From assembly GCA_031285465.1 (NCBI GenBank), contig JAITWD010000167.1, forward strand, positions 1-7,459: a stretch of DNA of 7,459 nucleotides, written 5' to 3'. Positions 1-6,280 of the stretch are shown one piece after another. Origin of the DNA: Lachnospiraceae bacterium. GTDB taxonomy: Bacteria; Bacillota; Clostridia; Lachnospirales; Lachnospiraceae. Within the stretch, counting starts at the first letter, position 1; each line of letters opens with the position of its first letter. The translations under genes were made by a program, and so were the position numbers. The notes under the pieces were generated by a model, which saw only the letters and a list, made by a program, of their open reading frames with translations, made no database searches and was not told the origin of the DNA.

Positions 1-19
1 AGAACATGGACAATAAAAA

Positions 20-28
20 GAGGTGATC
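20..28 (+). promoter_or_regulatory. Ribosome binding site of etfA
   Basis: GAGGTGATC is a nine-base match to the anti-Shine-Dalgarno complement and lies 3 bases before the ATG at 32, with the GAGGTG core 6 bases away. It decides the start: the in-frame GTG at 23-25 is part of this site and so cannot be the initiation codon. Confidence 0.75.
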
Positions 29-31
29 AAC

Positions 32-1084
32 ATGAATAACATTGAAGCATATAAAGGCGTATTTGTCTTTGCACAGCAGGTAGACAATGTAGTAAGCGGG
101 ATCGCTCTGGAACTGATCGGTAAAGGAAAAAGCCTTGCCGCTGATCTGGGCACCGAGGTGACGGCAGTTCTTGTAGGTTCTGGCATCAAGGATCAAGCCG
201 ACCGTTTGGCAGCATATGGTGCCGACCGGGTTATCCTGGTGGATGATCCGGAATTAAAAGAATATCGGACCGAGCCCTATACCCATGCACTGGCATCGGT
301 AATCGAAAAATATCAGCCGGAGATTTTTCTGGTAGGTGCGACCGCTATCGGTCGTGATCTGGCGCCGCGGGTGTGTGCCCGTGTCCACACCGGTCTGACT
401 GCCGACTGTACTCAGTTGGATATCGGTGATTTCCCGATCAACCCGATACCTGGCAAAGAGCAGAAACACAATCAGCTACTCATGACCCGTCCGGCTTTCG
501 GCGGTAACACCATCGCGACCATTGCCTGTCCGGATTTCCGTCCGCAGATGGCAACCGTTCGTCCCGGTGTTATGCAGAAACAGCCTAAAAATGAAGGTGC
601 CAAAGCCAATCTCGAAGAGTTCAATCCTGGCTTTACTCCCAATCATAATTATGTTGAGATTGTCGATATCGTTAAATCGGTAGCTAATGTGGTTGATATT
701 ATGGATGCCAAGATTTTAATATCTGGTGGCCGTGGTGTTGGCGGACCGGAAAACTTTGGCATGTTAGAAGAATTGGCGGAGGCGATCGGCGGAACGGTAA
801 GCTGTTCACGTGCTGTGGTTGATGCTGGTTGGAAACCCAAGGATTTACAGGTTGGTCAAACCGGTAAAACCGTTCGCCCCGGTCTTTACATCGCTGTTGG
901 TATTTCCGGTGCTATCCAGCATTTAGCTGGTATGGAAGAGTCAGATGTTATTATTGCCATTAATAAGGACGAGACCGCTCCTATTTTTGAAGTGGCCGAT
1001 TACGGTATTGTTGGGGACTACAAAAAAATCCTTCCGGCTTTGACCGAGAAATTGGCTGCTGAGATGGCTGCTAAAGAGAAATAA
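32..1084 (+). CDS. etfA: Electron transfer flavoprotein, alpha subunit
   Basis: EtfA pairs with EtfB to form a soluble FAD-containing flavoprotein that passes electrons between acyl-CoA or hydroxy-acid dehydrogenases and other carriers; clostridial relatives often bifurcate electrons using ferredoxin and NADH. The protein is 350 residues, normal for an EtfA without an added N-terminal ferredoxin domain. The N-terminal half (about 8-200) has the nucleotide-binding-like fold with the segment LVGATAIGRDLAPRVCA (100-116) and TRPAFGGN (152-159). The C-terminal FAD domain has SGGRGVGGPE (231-240), SRAVVDAGW (259-267), GQTGKTVRPGLYIAVGISG (275-293) and QHLAG, followed by AINKD; this is the ETF-alpha family signature. 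The ATG at 32 is chosen because an upstream in-frame GTG at 23 lies inside the Shine-Dalgarno. An open frame ending in TAA at 14-16 could be the tail of an upstream gene, expected to be etfB, but too little is visible. No dehydrogenase follows, so its redox partner is unknown here. Confidence 0.95.
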   Translation: MNNIEAYKGVFVFAQQVDNVVSGIALELIGKGKSLAADLGTEVTAVLVGSGIKDQADRLAAYGADRVILVDDPELKEYRTEPYTHALASVIEKYQPEIFLVGATAIGRDLAPRVCARVHTGLTADCTQLDIGDFPINPIPGKEQKHNQLLMTRPAFGGNTIATIACPDFRPQMATVRPGVMQKQPKNEGAKANLEEFNPGFTPNHNYVEIVDIVKSVANVVDIMDAKILISGGRGVGGPENFGMLEELAEAIGGTVSCSRAVVDAGWKPKDLQVGQTGKTVRPGLYIAVGISGAIQHLAGMEESDVIIAINKDETAPIFEVADYGIVGDYKKILPALTEKLAAEMAAKEK

Positions 1085-1122
1085 AATTGGCTGGTGCGAT
1101 TGCATTGAGCGAGGATGATAGG

Positions 1123-1154
1123 CAGGGAAAGCCCGAAAGGGTTTTCCCTGTTTT
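1123..1154 (+). terminator. Intrinsic terminator after etfA
   Basis: CAGGGAAAGCCC (1123-1134) pairs with GGGTTTTCCCTG (1139-1150) in a 12-bp stem with a single G-U pair. The stem is closed by a GAAA tetraloop and followed directly by TTTT (1151-1154). It lies 38 bases after the etfA stop codon and should end the etf transcription unit, separating it from the cysteine-rich gene. Confidence 0.92.
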
Positions 1155-1177
1155 AGTCATTTAAAGGTATGGTTACA

Positions 1178-1191
1178 AATATTTAAATATT
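1178..1191. repeat. AT-only 14-bp perfect palindrome
   Basis: AATATTTAAATATT reads the same on both strands. It lies in an AT-rich stretch (about 1160-1207) upstream of the candidate promoter of the cysteine-rich gene. It may act as an UP-like element or a protein site, but its all-AT composition makes a chance origin plausible. Confidence 0.3.
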
Positions 1192-1207
1192 CTTAAATAA
1201 TAATATG

Positions 1208-1217
1208 CTTACGTAAG
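1208..1217. promoter_or_regulatory. 10-bp palindrome over the -35 region
   Basis: CTTACGTAAG is a perfect palindrome that covers the place where a -35 box would sit (1209-1214, 17 bases before the -10). The -35 match itself (TTACGT) is poor. This suggests either an activator- or repressor-bound promoter or reliance on the extended -10. A regulatory role is inferred from position only. Confidence 0.35.
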
Positions 1218-1228
1218 AGAAAAGAATG

Positions 1229-1237
1229 TGATAGAAT
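1229..1237 (+). promoter_or_regulatory. Extended -10 promoter of the Cys-rich gene
   Basis: TGATAGAAT contains a TG-N extension directly before TAGAAT (1232-1237, five of six matches to TATAAT). Transcription would begin near 1244 and give a leader of about 34 bases before the ATG at 1278. The -35 region is weak, as is common for extended -10 promoters. It lies downstream of the etfA terminator, where a new promoter is needed. Confidence 0.55.
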
Positions 1238-1245
1238 ATTCTATC
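1230..1245. promoter_or_regulatory. 16-bp palindrome over the -10 box, candidate operator
   Basis: GATAGAATATTCTATC is a perfect uninterrupted palindrome that contains the whole -10 hexamer and reaches the expected transcription start. That is the usual placement of a dimeric repressor site. The cognate regulator cannot be named, and no DNA-binding regulator gene is present in the window. Confidence 0.5.
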
Positions 1246-1277
1246 GGGATCGATGAGAAAACAGGTACAGGAAAGGT

Positions 1278-1715
1278 ATGGATAATAATATGGAATTTCC
1301 ACAAAGAATGGAGAAGGCACTGGGTGAACTATGTGATCACTGTCACAGTGGCGAAGGATGTGAGAAGGAAAAATGTCTGGCGGGTTTTTCACAGCGCTGT
1401 CTGGAGTCCTATTTACAAGGCAACGGACCGCGTATTGAGAATGGTCTGGAAAGGATACCGACCGGTGATCTGAAGGTGTATGACCGGGAGGATGCGGCAT
1501 TGATCATTGCCATCGCTTGTAAATGGTGTCATGATTGTGAGAACGATCACAGTGAAGATTGTGTGGTGTCGCTATGTCGTCGTGCAATGGAGTTTGGCAT
1601 AACCGGTGATGAGATTACATATAAAGGTAACGGTCTTGCCTACTTAAAGGAATTGGGAGAAATGAATGCTGAATTCTGTGGTCTGGTCATGGATCACTAC
1701 CGACAGCTAAAATAG
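1278..1715 (+). CDS. Cysteine-rich protein of unknown function with two Cys clusters
   Basis: The family is not recognised. The 145-residue product has no signal peptide or membrane segment, so it should be cytosolic. It holds two comparable clusters. The first is C19-x2-C22-H-x4-C28-x4-C33, with C41 following. The second is C81-x2-C84-H-x-C87-x7-C95-x4-C100. Both begin CxxCH and end in a C-x4-C pair, which suggests an internal duplication and binding of zinc or an iron-sulfur cluster. CxxCH can also bind covalent heme in exported proteins, but no export signal is present. The C-terminal third (about 103-145) is predicted mainly helical, with one more Cys (C134). The ATG at 1278 has AGGA at 1269-1272 five bases upstream; ATG at 1290 is an alternative start. 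It sits alone behind its own promoter, between a terminator and a glycosyltransferase. Coding confidence rests on the patterned cysteines. Confidence 0.8.
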   Translation: MDNNMEFPQRMEKALGELCDHCHSGEGCEKEKCLAGFSQRCLESYLQGNGPRIENGLERIPTGDLKVYDREDAALIIAIACKWCHDCENDHSEDCVVSLCRRAMEFGITGDEITYKGNGLAYLKELGEMNAEFCGLVMDHYRQLK

Positions 1716-1838
1716 CTATCGGATGCTTAAGTCCAACGGATGAGAGTAAAGTGCGGAATGATCAATAATAAAGCGATAAATGAAGAGCGACCAATAGTAA
1801 AAAGATAAATGGGGAAGGATTGATTAAGTGTAAGGAAT

Positions 1839-2954
1839 ATGAAATTGCTAACGATTACAGTGCCGTGTTACAATTCGGCCGGATACATGAGTAAGTGCAT
1901 TGATTCACTGCTTCCGGGGGGAGACGAGGTAGAGATCATCATTGTCAATGATGGTTCTCGGGATGAGACGCTGGCCATTGCCCGAACCTATCAAGAGGAT
2001 TATCCTTCAATAATCAGAGTGATCGATAAAGAAAATGGTGGGCATGGCTCGGCGGTTAATGCCGGCCTTGAAGCTGCAACCGGACTTTATTTCAAGGTGG
2101 TGGACAGTGATGACTGGCTTAAGGCCGAAGCTTATCGAAAGGTGCTTAATACGATCAGACGGTTTTCAGAAGGGGAGAATGCCGCTTTGCAGGAAAATAC
2201 TGATCCAAAACCGGTTATGGAAGAGGATGACCTGATAAAGGGCGCTGGTAACCGGGCGGGAGATAGTGGCGGGCCGGATTTGATAATCTGTAATTTTGTC
2301 TATGAAAAAGAAGGAGAATCGCGTCATAAAGTAATGCGGTATGGTTATGCATTGCCGGAGGAGCGGTTGTTTGAATGGCAGGAAACTAAATATTTTCAGA
2401 AGGGGCGTTATATGCTGATGCATTCGGTTATCTTTCGGACTAAGCTTTTACAGGAATGCGAACTCAGGCTGCCGGAGCATACCTTCTATGTGGACAATCT
2501 ATTTGTGTTTATTCCGCTTGCCCATGTAAAGACGATGTATTATCTTAACGCCAATTTTTATCGCTATTATATCGGCAGGGAAGGTCAATCGGTCAATGAG
2601 AAGATCCATATCGCACGGATCGATCAGCAGATATTGATCAACAAGATGATGGTGGATTATTTAGCGGAAAATAAAGCAACAATAAAGCGCAATCGTAAGT
2701 TATATCGCTATATGGTCAATTACTTGGAAATTGTCACCATTGTATCGTGTGTACTATTGATAATCTCTGGTACCGAAGAAAATCTTGCCAAAAAACATGA
2801 GTTGTGGCGATATATGGCAAAAAAAGACTGGTTTCTTCACAAACGTCTGCGCTATGGGTTTCTGGGGGGATCGACCAATCTTCCCGGCAGGTGTGGACGC
2901 CGTATTTCGGTCGAAGGATACAAATTGTGCCGCCGCTTTTTTAAGTTTAATTAA
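1839..2954 (+). CDS. Family 2 glycosyltransferase (GT-A fold)
   Basis: This enzyme should transfer a sugar from a nucleotide-sugar donor to a cell-surface glycan or lipid acceptor; neither donor nor acceptor can be predicted. The N-terminus has the GT2 hallmarks: TITVPCYNSAGYM (5-17), IIIVNDGSRDET (33-44), ENGGHGSAVNAGLEAATG (65-82) and the metal-binding DSDDW (89-93). Residues about 110-146 form an acidic, Gly/Asn-rich stretch between the motif-rich core and the following strand (DLIICNFVYEKEG), which looks like an insertion in an otherwise compact domain. The C-terminal part has one hydrophobic stretch (about 294-312), possibly a membrane-associated helix, and ends in basic NLPGRCGRRISVEGY and FKFN. 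The ATG at 1839 has AAGGA only 2 bases away, an unusually short spacing; the next in-frame codon able to initiate (TTG at 1845) would be spaced better but would drop the conserved strand start. The 123-base gap upstream holds no clear promoter, so read-through from the cysteine-rich gene is possible. Confidence 0.9.
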   Translation: MKLLTITVPCYNSAGYMSKCIDSLLPGGDEVEIIIVNDGSRDETLAIARTYQEDYPSIIRVIDKENGGHGSAVNAGLEAATGLYFKVVDSDDWLKAEAYRKVLNTIRRFSEGENAALQENTDPKPVMEEDDLIKGAGNRAGDSGGPDLIICNFVYEKEGESRHKVMRYGYALPEERLFEWQETKYFQKGRYMLMHSVIFRTKLLQECELRLPEHTFYVDNLFVFIPLAHVKTMYYLNANFYRYYIGREGQSVNEKIHIARIDQQILINKMMVDYLAENKATIKRNRKLYRYMVNYLEIVTIVSCVLLIISGTEENLAKKHELWRYMAKKDWFLHKRLRYGFLGGSTNLPGRCGRRISVEGYKLCRRFFKFN

Positions 2955-2967
2955 TCACTAAAATAAT

Positions 2968-4797
2968 TTATCTGATCAGATCGGCAGGTAACCATTTCCG
3001 CAAGCAGTGGATAAAATCATTGACATTGGCGGGTTTGGGTAAAAAATCGTTTAATTGGTGCCCTAAGAACAACTGCTCCATTCCGGCGATAGCATTAGCC
3101 GTCAAGGCGACGATGGGAACGGTTGCATTATATTCATCCAGATCACGAATATGTTTAGTGGTTTCTAAACCGTCCATCTCAGGCATCATGTGATCCATAA
3201 AAATAATGTGATAGTGTTTGTTACGTGCATATTCGATCGCTACGGCGCCACTTTGAGCCAGATCGGGCTTTATATCGAAGATGCTCATTAGCGCCTCAAC
3301 CACTTCAAGATTGATCTCAATATCGTCCACTACCAGAATCGCCGCTTCGGGGGCGGTAAATTCATTTGATTCGGCAGTTATGCCCGCTTGGTCAGAGTTA
3401 CTGCCGTCGACGTCGATTAAAGGGAGTCGGACTGAAAAGGTGGAACCTTGCCCATAAGTGCTGCTGAGCCAAAGATTGCCGTTCATGATCCGACATAGAT
3501 TGTGGGTGATCGCCAAGCCTAAACCGGTTCCTACCTGATCGCGGTTTTTATGCATATCAAGTTGCTCAAACGGCTCAAACAGACGGGCGCGGTCCTCTTC
3601 CCGGATACCAATACCGGTGTCAATAATATCAAAACGCAGACAACCATTATCCTCTAGCCAGGTTGAAAGGGTGACGCTGCCAGAGGGGGTGTATTTGGTG
3701 GCATTGGATAAAAGATTGGTTAAAATCTGGCGTAGACGGGTCTCGTCGCCATACACCATATCGGGAAGACTGTCACCGATCAGCCAACAAAGTTCCAAGT
3801 GTTTATTTTGACACAAAAGTCTAAAGAGTGAATGTAGATTGTCTAGCAGGCCTCTAAGGCTGTAGCGATTATTTACAATTTCCAGTCGTCCAGCTTCTAT
3901 TTTAGAAAAATCCAGAATATCGTTGAGGATGGATAAAAGCGAAAGTGAAGATTTGCGGATATCGGAAGCATATTTCTTTTGCACATCGTCTAATCCTGAG
4001 CGATCCAGCATTTCACTCATTCCAACAATGACATTCATCGGGGTACGGATTTCGTGACTCATGGTTGCCAAGAATTCTGATTTGGCTTGATTGGCGGCTT
4101 CGGCCCGTTTCTTTTCCCGCATTAGATCGGTCAGGTCCACCATAACCACCAGGGTGCCTGACATAATGCCATTTTTTTTATTATCTCCGGGATCGGCATG
4201 ACGTATTTCAACGGCGTAATGTCTGGGTTGGCCCGATTGGGATAAATCCATTAAAACATCAAAATCCACCGTTTCATCATAAGCCCCGACCTTTTCGACA
4301 GCGGCACTAAAGGTTTCTAAATCGCCCGCCGAACAGTATCGGGCAAAAAAGTCCTGATAGGTTTTTTGCCGCAGATAGTCAAAATTCGGAGTATTGGTGG
4401 CGGTAAGCAGGGCATCGGTGGACAGGATAAAGCGTCCTTCTTCATCGAGAAGGATAATGATGCTACGGCAATATTTCAGTAGCATGTCGGTATAGGCTCT
4501 TTGCTTAGCGTTAGATTGAGAGAGGACGGTATTGAGGGTATCCTTGGCCTCGGCAGCTCTGGTGACCCGATCAAGAAAGCCCTGAGAAATACGATACTCA
4601 CGGGCAGTTTTTTTGAGCTCTCTACTTAGACTATCATGTTCTTTTTGAAGAGCTTGATTTTCCTGAGTAAGACACTGATTTTCCTCAAGGAGGGTTTGGT
4701 ATTTTTGGGCTAGACGTTGATATTCCTCAGAAATAGCATTATGGCTATCATTCCGAGGCGGAAAATCTTTTTCCTGTGCAAAAGTATATTCCGACAA
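2968..4797 (-). CDS. Cytosolic hybrid sensor histidine kinase with C-terminal receiver
   Basis: The 609-residue protein autophosphorylates on histidine and passes the phosphate to its own receiver, and probably to a separate partner. Domains in order are: a glutamine/glutamate-rich coiled coil (about 23-70); a linker helix; a PAS-like sensor (about 103-223, starting SIIILLDEEGRF); HisKA with H248 in FLATMSHEIRTPMN; and a HATPase with N-box N361/N365, G1 box DTGIGI (393-398), F box LFEPF and G2 box GTGLGL (423-428). A receiver (about 486-605) follows, with acidic pair D491/D492, phospho-acceptor D535 in FMDHMMP, T566 and K588. All catalytic residues are present. No membrane segment is visible, so sensing is intracellular. 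Translation starts at TTG. The gene lies 17 bases after the FIST gene in one operon, which suggests that the FIST protein is its sensor partner. No HPt domain or DNA-binding output regulator is encoded nearby. It converges with the glycosyltransferase gene, 13 bases between stop codons. Confidence 0.95.
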   Translation of the reverse strand: MSEYTFAQEKDFPPRNDSHNAISEEYQRLAQKYQTLLEENQCLTQENQALQKEHDSLSRELKKTAREYRISQGFLDRVTRAAEAKDTLNTVLSQSNAKQRAYTDMLLKYCRSIIILLDEEGRFILSTDALLTATNTPNFDYLRQKTYQDFFARYCSAGDLETFSAAVEKVGAYDETVDFDVLMDLSQSGQPRHYAVEIRHADPGDNKKNGIMSGTLVVMVDLTDLMREKKRAEAANQAKSEFLATMSHEIRTPMNVIVGMSEMLDRSGLDDVQKKYASDIRKSSLSLLSILNDILDFSKIEAGRLEIVNNRYSLRGLLDNLHSLFRLLCQNKHLELCWLIGDSLPDMVYGDETRLRQILTNLLSNATKYTPSGSVTLSTWLEDNGCLRFDIIDTGIGIREEDRARLFEPFEQLDMHKNRDQVGTGLGLAITHNLCRIMNGNLWLSSTYGQGSTFSVRLPLIDVDGSNSDQAGITAESNEFTAPEAAILVVDDIEINLEVVEALMSIFDIKPDLAQSGAVAIEYARNKHYHIIFMDHMMPEMDGLETTKHIRDLDEYNATVPIVALTANAIAGMEQLFLGHQLNDFLPKPANVNDFIHCLRKWLPADLIR

Positions 4798-4804
4798 GGC
4801 TTTT

Positions 4805-4811
4805 CCTCCTT
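4805..4811 (-). promoter_or_regulatory. Ribosome binding site fixing the TTG start of the hybrid kinase
   Basis: On the minus strand AAGGAGG (complement of 4805-4811) lies 7 bases before the TTG at 4797-4795. No ATG occurs in frame until residue 105, beyond the coiled coil, so TTG is the only start consistent with the site. The site lies between the two genes, just after the FIST stop codon. TTG may keep kinase levels below those of the FIST protein. Confidence 0.75.
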
Positions 4812-4815
4812 AAGT

Positions 4816-5973
4816 TTAGAATAAACAGGCAATAAAAGCATTATTGTGGAAACGATTTATCGCTTTGTGGTCAGAAACCATTGTTGGACAGAGCTCCCCC
4901 CCGGAATTGACCATCATGTAGGGGATTTGCGTACCGATCATTTCATTTATCAGCGCCGTCTCCTGATACTGATCGGCAGCCAAGGTCATACTGCGGGAAA
5001 CACAAGTATAGATCAGTAATCCGGAGGCACCGGTCAGATCATGTTTTAGACGTTCCATTGTTTCAGCGGTGGTCAGCAGGATATCATCGCGGTTAGCCAT
5101 CGTCATAAAGAGGGTGCGTCCTTCCGGCATGGCACCGGCACAGATGGCGTATTTCTCGGGGGTCAGGGCAACAAAGAGTTTGGAAACCTTAGGCGTGCCG
5201 TCATTATAGTCCAACAAAAAGGGCAGTGATGACATGGCATAATTGGTTTCAGCAGCCTGTAATAATCCCAAATCATCAAGATATTCGGCAAAGGGGCGCT
5301 CGTTTACCTCCATCAGGATCGGTCCATCACTTTTGGTGACGACCGCACTGCGATCCAACATCCGGTTTTCGGAAATACTGGCAATATAAAATCGGGGATT
5401 GAGATCACCGTAGATAAGGATCATTGCCATCCGGTCACGGTGGAAGTCCCCCTCAGCCAACATGAAACAATAGGAAAAATCGGCGGTATCATCCACCGCC
5501 AGCGTTCCAAAGCAGGGTACTCCGCCAGAAGCTTCGGTGATAACATTGACATAATCATCACCGCTGTTTTGGATAAGGTAGGGCGCAAAGGTCAGGATAA
5601 GTGCCGGTTTGCGGTCACCGTTGGCGGCTTGATAGCATTCACGGATGACCGATCCTGGATCGGTCATTAATGAAGGGGTTAGAACCGTCTCAAAGGAGAC
5701 ATCATCGCTGGTCATGACCATTAGGGTAAGCAAAAGGGTGTCGGTTTGGGCGGCAACCGACTGGATAGAGGAAATAGTACCAACAACATTAAAGGGTAGT
5801 GCCTCACTTACCGCTTTAAAAACGCCGGATAAGACAAATTCATAATGACAGGCAACGATACCGATGGTGCCTTTAAGTAAACCACCGGAAGCATTTAACT
5901 GTTCGGTTATTTGTTCAACCGCCAGTTGAGGGTCGTCAACCTCGGCGGTATATGCGGTTAATGTCCTAATCAT
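4816..5973 (-). CDS. FIST-domain sensor protein (FIST_N plus FIST_C)
   Basis: FIST proteins are intracellular small-ligand sensors that work with kinases, cyclic-di-GMP enzymes or chemoreceptors; a subset (NosP) binds heme and nitric oxide. The 385-residue protein is the usual length for a stand-alone FIST. FIST_N spans about 30-220 and includes GTIGIVACHYEF (35-46), the conserved ASGGVPCFGTLAVDD (148-162) and MAMILIYGD (182-190). FIST_C spans about 222-385 and includes GLLIYTCVSRSM (318-329), NSGGELCPT (356-364) and the terminal FHNNAFIACLF. There is no signal peptide or membrane helix. Histidines are H43, H178, H311, H369 and H376; whether any ligates heme cannot be judged here. The start is firm: minus-strand AAGGAGGT (complement of 5981-5988) lies 7 bases before the ATG. 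It is the first gene of a two-gene unit with the hybrid kinase, whose activity it most likely controls. Confidence 0.93.
   Translation of the reverse strand: MIRTLTAYTAEVDDPQLAVEQITEQLNASGGLLKGTIGIVACHYEFVLSGVFKAVSEALPFNVVGTISSIQSVAAQTDTLLLTLMVMTSDDVSFETVLTPSLMTDPGSVIRECYQAANGDRKPALILTFAPYLIQNSGDDYVNVITEASGGVPCFGTLAVDDTADFSYCFMLAEGDFHRDRMAMILIYGDLNPRFYIASISENRMLDRSAVVTKSDGPILMEVNERPFAEYLDDLGLLQAAETNYAMSSLPFLLDYNDGTPKVSKLFVALTPEKYAICAGAMPEGRTLFMTMANRDDILLTTAETMERLKHDLTGASGLLIYTCVSRSMTLAADQYQETALINEMIGTQIPYMMVNSGGELCPTMVSDHKAINRFHNNAFIACLF
5645..5667. repeat. 23-bp interrupted palindrome inside the FIST gene
   Basis: ATGACCGATC (5645-5654) and GATCGGTCAT (5658-5667) are perfect 10-base inverted arms separated by CTG. 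The element lies in the reading frame of the FIST gene around residues 104-108 (TDPGS). It could be a protein site, an mRNA hairpin or coincidence; nothing else supports a function. Confidence 0.4.
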
Positions 5974-6029
5974 GTATTTGACCTCCTTGTTAAATTATGA
6001 TTATACGATACTACATTATTATATAGCTA

Positions 6030-6059
6030 ATTATACATCTACTACTATAAATGATACAA
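6030..6059 (-). promoter_or_regulatory. Candidate promoter of the FIST-kinase operon
   Basis: On the minus strand a perfect TATAAT (complement of 6030-6035) follows a weak -35 TTGTAT (complement of 6054-6059) with an 18-base spacer. Transcription would start near 6023, about 50 bases before the ATG. A second TATAAT (complement of 6000-6005) lacks a -35. The weak -35 suggests possible activation. Confidence 0.35.
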
Positions 6060-6092
6060 GGTCAAAGTTTCAGTATGGTAAATTTGCACTAT

Positions 6093-6124
6093 TATTAACA
6101 ATGTATTCTGATAGATTGTTAATA
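6093..6124. promoter_or_regulatory. Inverted repeat, 10-bp arms, candidate regulator site
   Basis: TATTAACAAT (6093-6102) and ATTGTTAATA (6115-6124) are perfect inverted arms with a 12-base spacer. The arm centres are 22 bases apart, about two helical turns, which suits a dimer or tetramer of a DNA-binding protein on one face. The site lies upstream of both divergent promoters: about 85 bases before the candidate FIST start and 107 before the lspA start. No T-run follows on either strand, so it does not look like a terminator. Confidence 0.4.
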
Positions 6125-6180
6125 TTAAGTATGTCGGGGTAGATTATTTTGTTACATCGTATAAAGTAGCGCCCGATCAA

Positions 6181-6209
6181 TTGACAGTGGCTCCGATTCA
6201 TATTATGAT
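6181..6209 (+). promoter_or_regulatory. Near-consensus promoter of the lspA-like gene
   Basis: A perfect -35 box TTGACA (6181-6186) and TATGAT (6204-6209, five of six) are separated by exactly 17 bases. Transcription would begin near 6216 and give a leader of about 71 bases. This is the best housekeeping-type promoter in the window and points at the LspA-like gene. Confidence 0.72.
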
Positions 6210-6220
6210 TTTAATCATAA
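6203..6220. promoter_or_regulatory. 18-bp palindrome over the -10 box, candidate operator
   Basis: TTATGATT and AATCATAA are perfect 8-base arms around TT. The element contains the -10 hexamer and the expected start point, a placement that would let a bound dimer block RNA polymerase. The regulator is unknown. The sequence differs from the palindrome at 1230-1245 although the placement is the same. Confidence 0.5.
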
Positions 6221-6242
6221 CGTTGCTTCATGGGGAATATTT

Positions 6243-6260
6243 TGACCACTTCCGTGGTTA
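6243..6260 (+). other. Short hairpin in the lspA-like leader
   Basis: TGACCAC (6243-6249) and GTGGTTA (6254-6260) form a 7-bp stem with one G-U pair around a TTCC loop. It lies in the expected mRNA leader, ending 14 bases before the ribosome binding site. It may affect mRNA stability or translation, but there is no sign of a known riboswitch. Confidence 0.3.
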
Positions 6261-6274
6261 TAGGGCAGAGAAAG

Positions 6275-6280
6275 AAGGGA
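6275..6280 (+). promoter_or_regulatory. Ribosome binding site fixing the lspA-like start
   Basis: AAGGGA (6275-6280), inside a purine-rich run from 6267, is 6 bases before the ATG at 6287. The ATG at 6281 touches the site and the ATG at 6230 has none, so 6287 is preferred. Confidence 0.55.

Noticed and set aside
2..16. Tail of an upstream gene (etfB expected) ending in TAA at 14-16
   Set aside because: Only four sense codons are visible, which is too little to assign; other frames are also open in this stub.
1228..1473. Plus-strand open frame in another phase overlapping the start of the cysteine-rich gene
   Set aside because: It begins inside the -10/palindrome region, has no ribosome binding site, and its product looks random.
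1183..1500. Minus-strand open frame of 105 codons across the cysteine-rich gene and its control region
   Set aside because: It overlaps the palindromic promoter region and lies antisense to a gene with a patterned cysteine content; its translation shows no family-like sequence.
1278..1715. CxxCH motifs read as c-type heme sites
   Set aside because: The protein has no signal peptide, which c-type heme attachment requires, and further cysteines follow at metal-cluster spacing.
1740..1808. Possible 22-codon small gene between the cysteine-rich gene and the glycosyltransferase
   Set aside because: No ribosome binding site precedes the ATG and the peptide has no recognisable feature.
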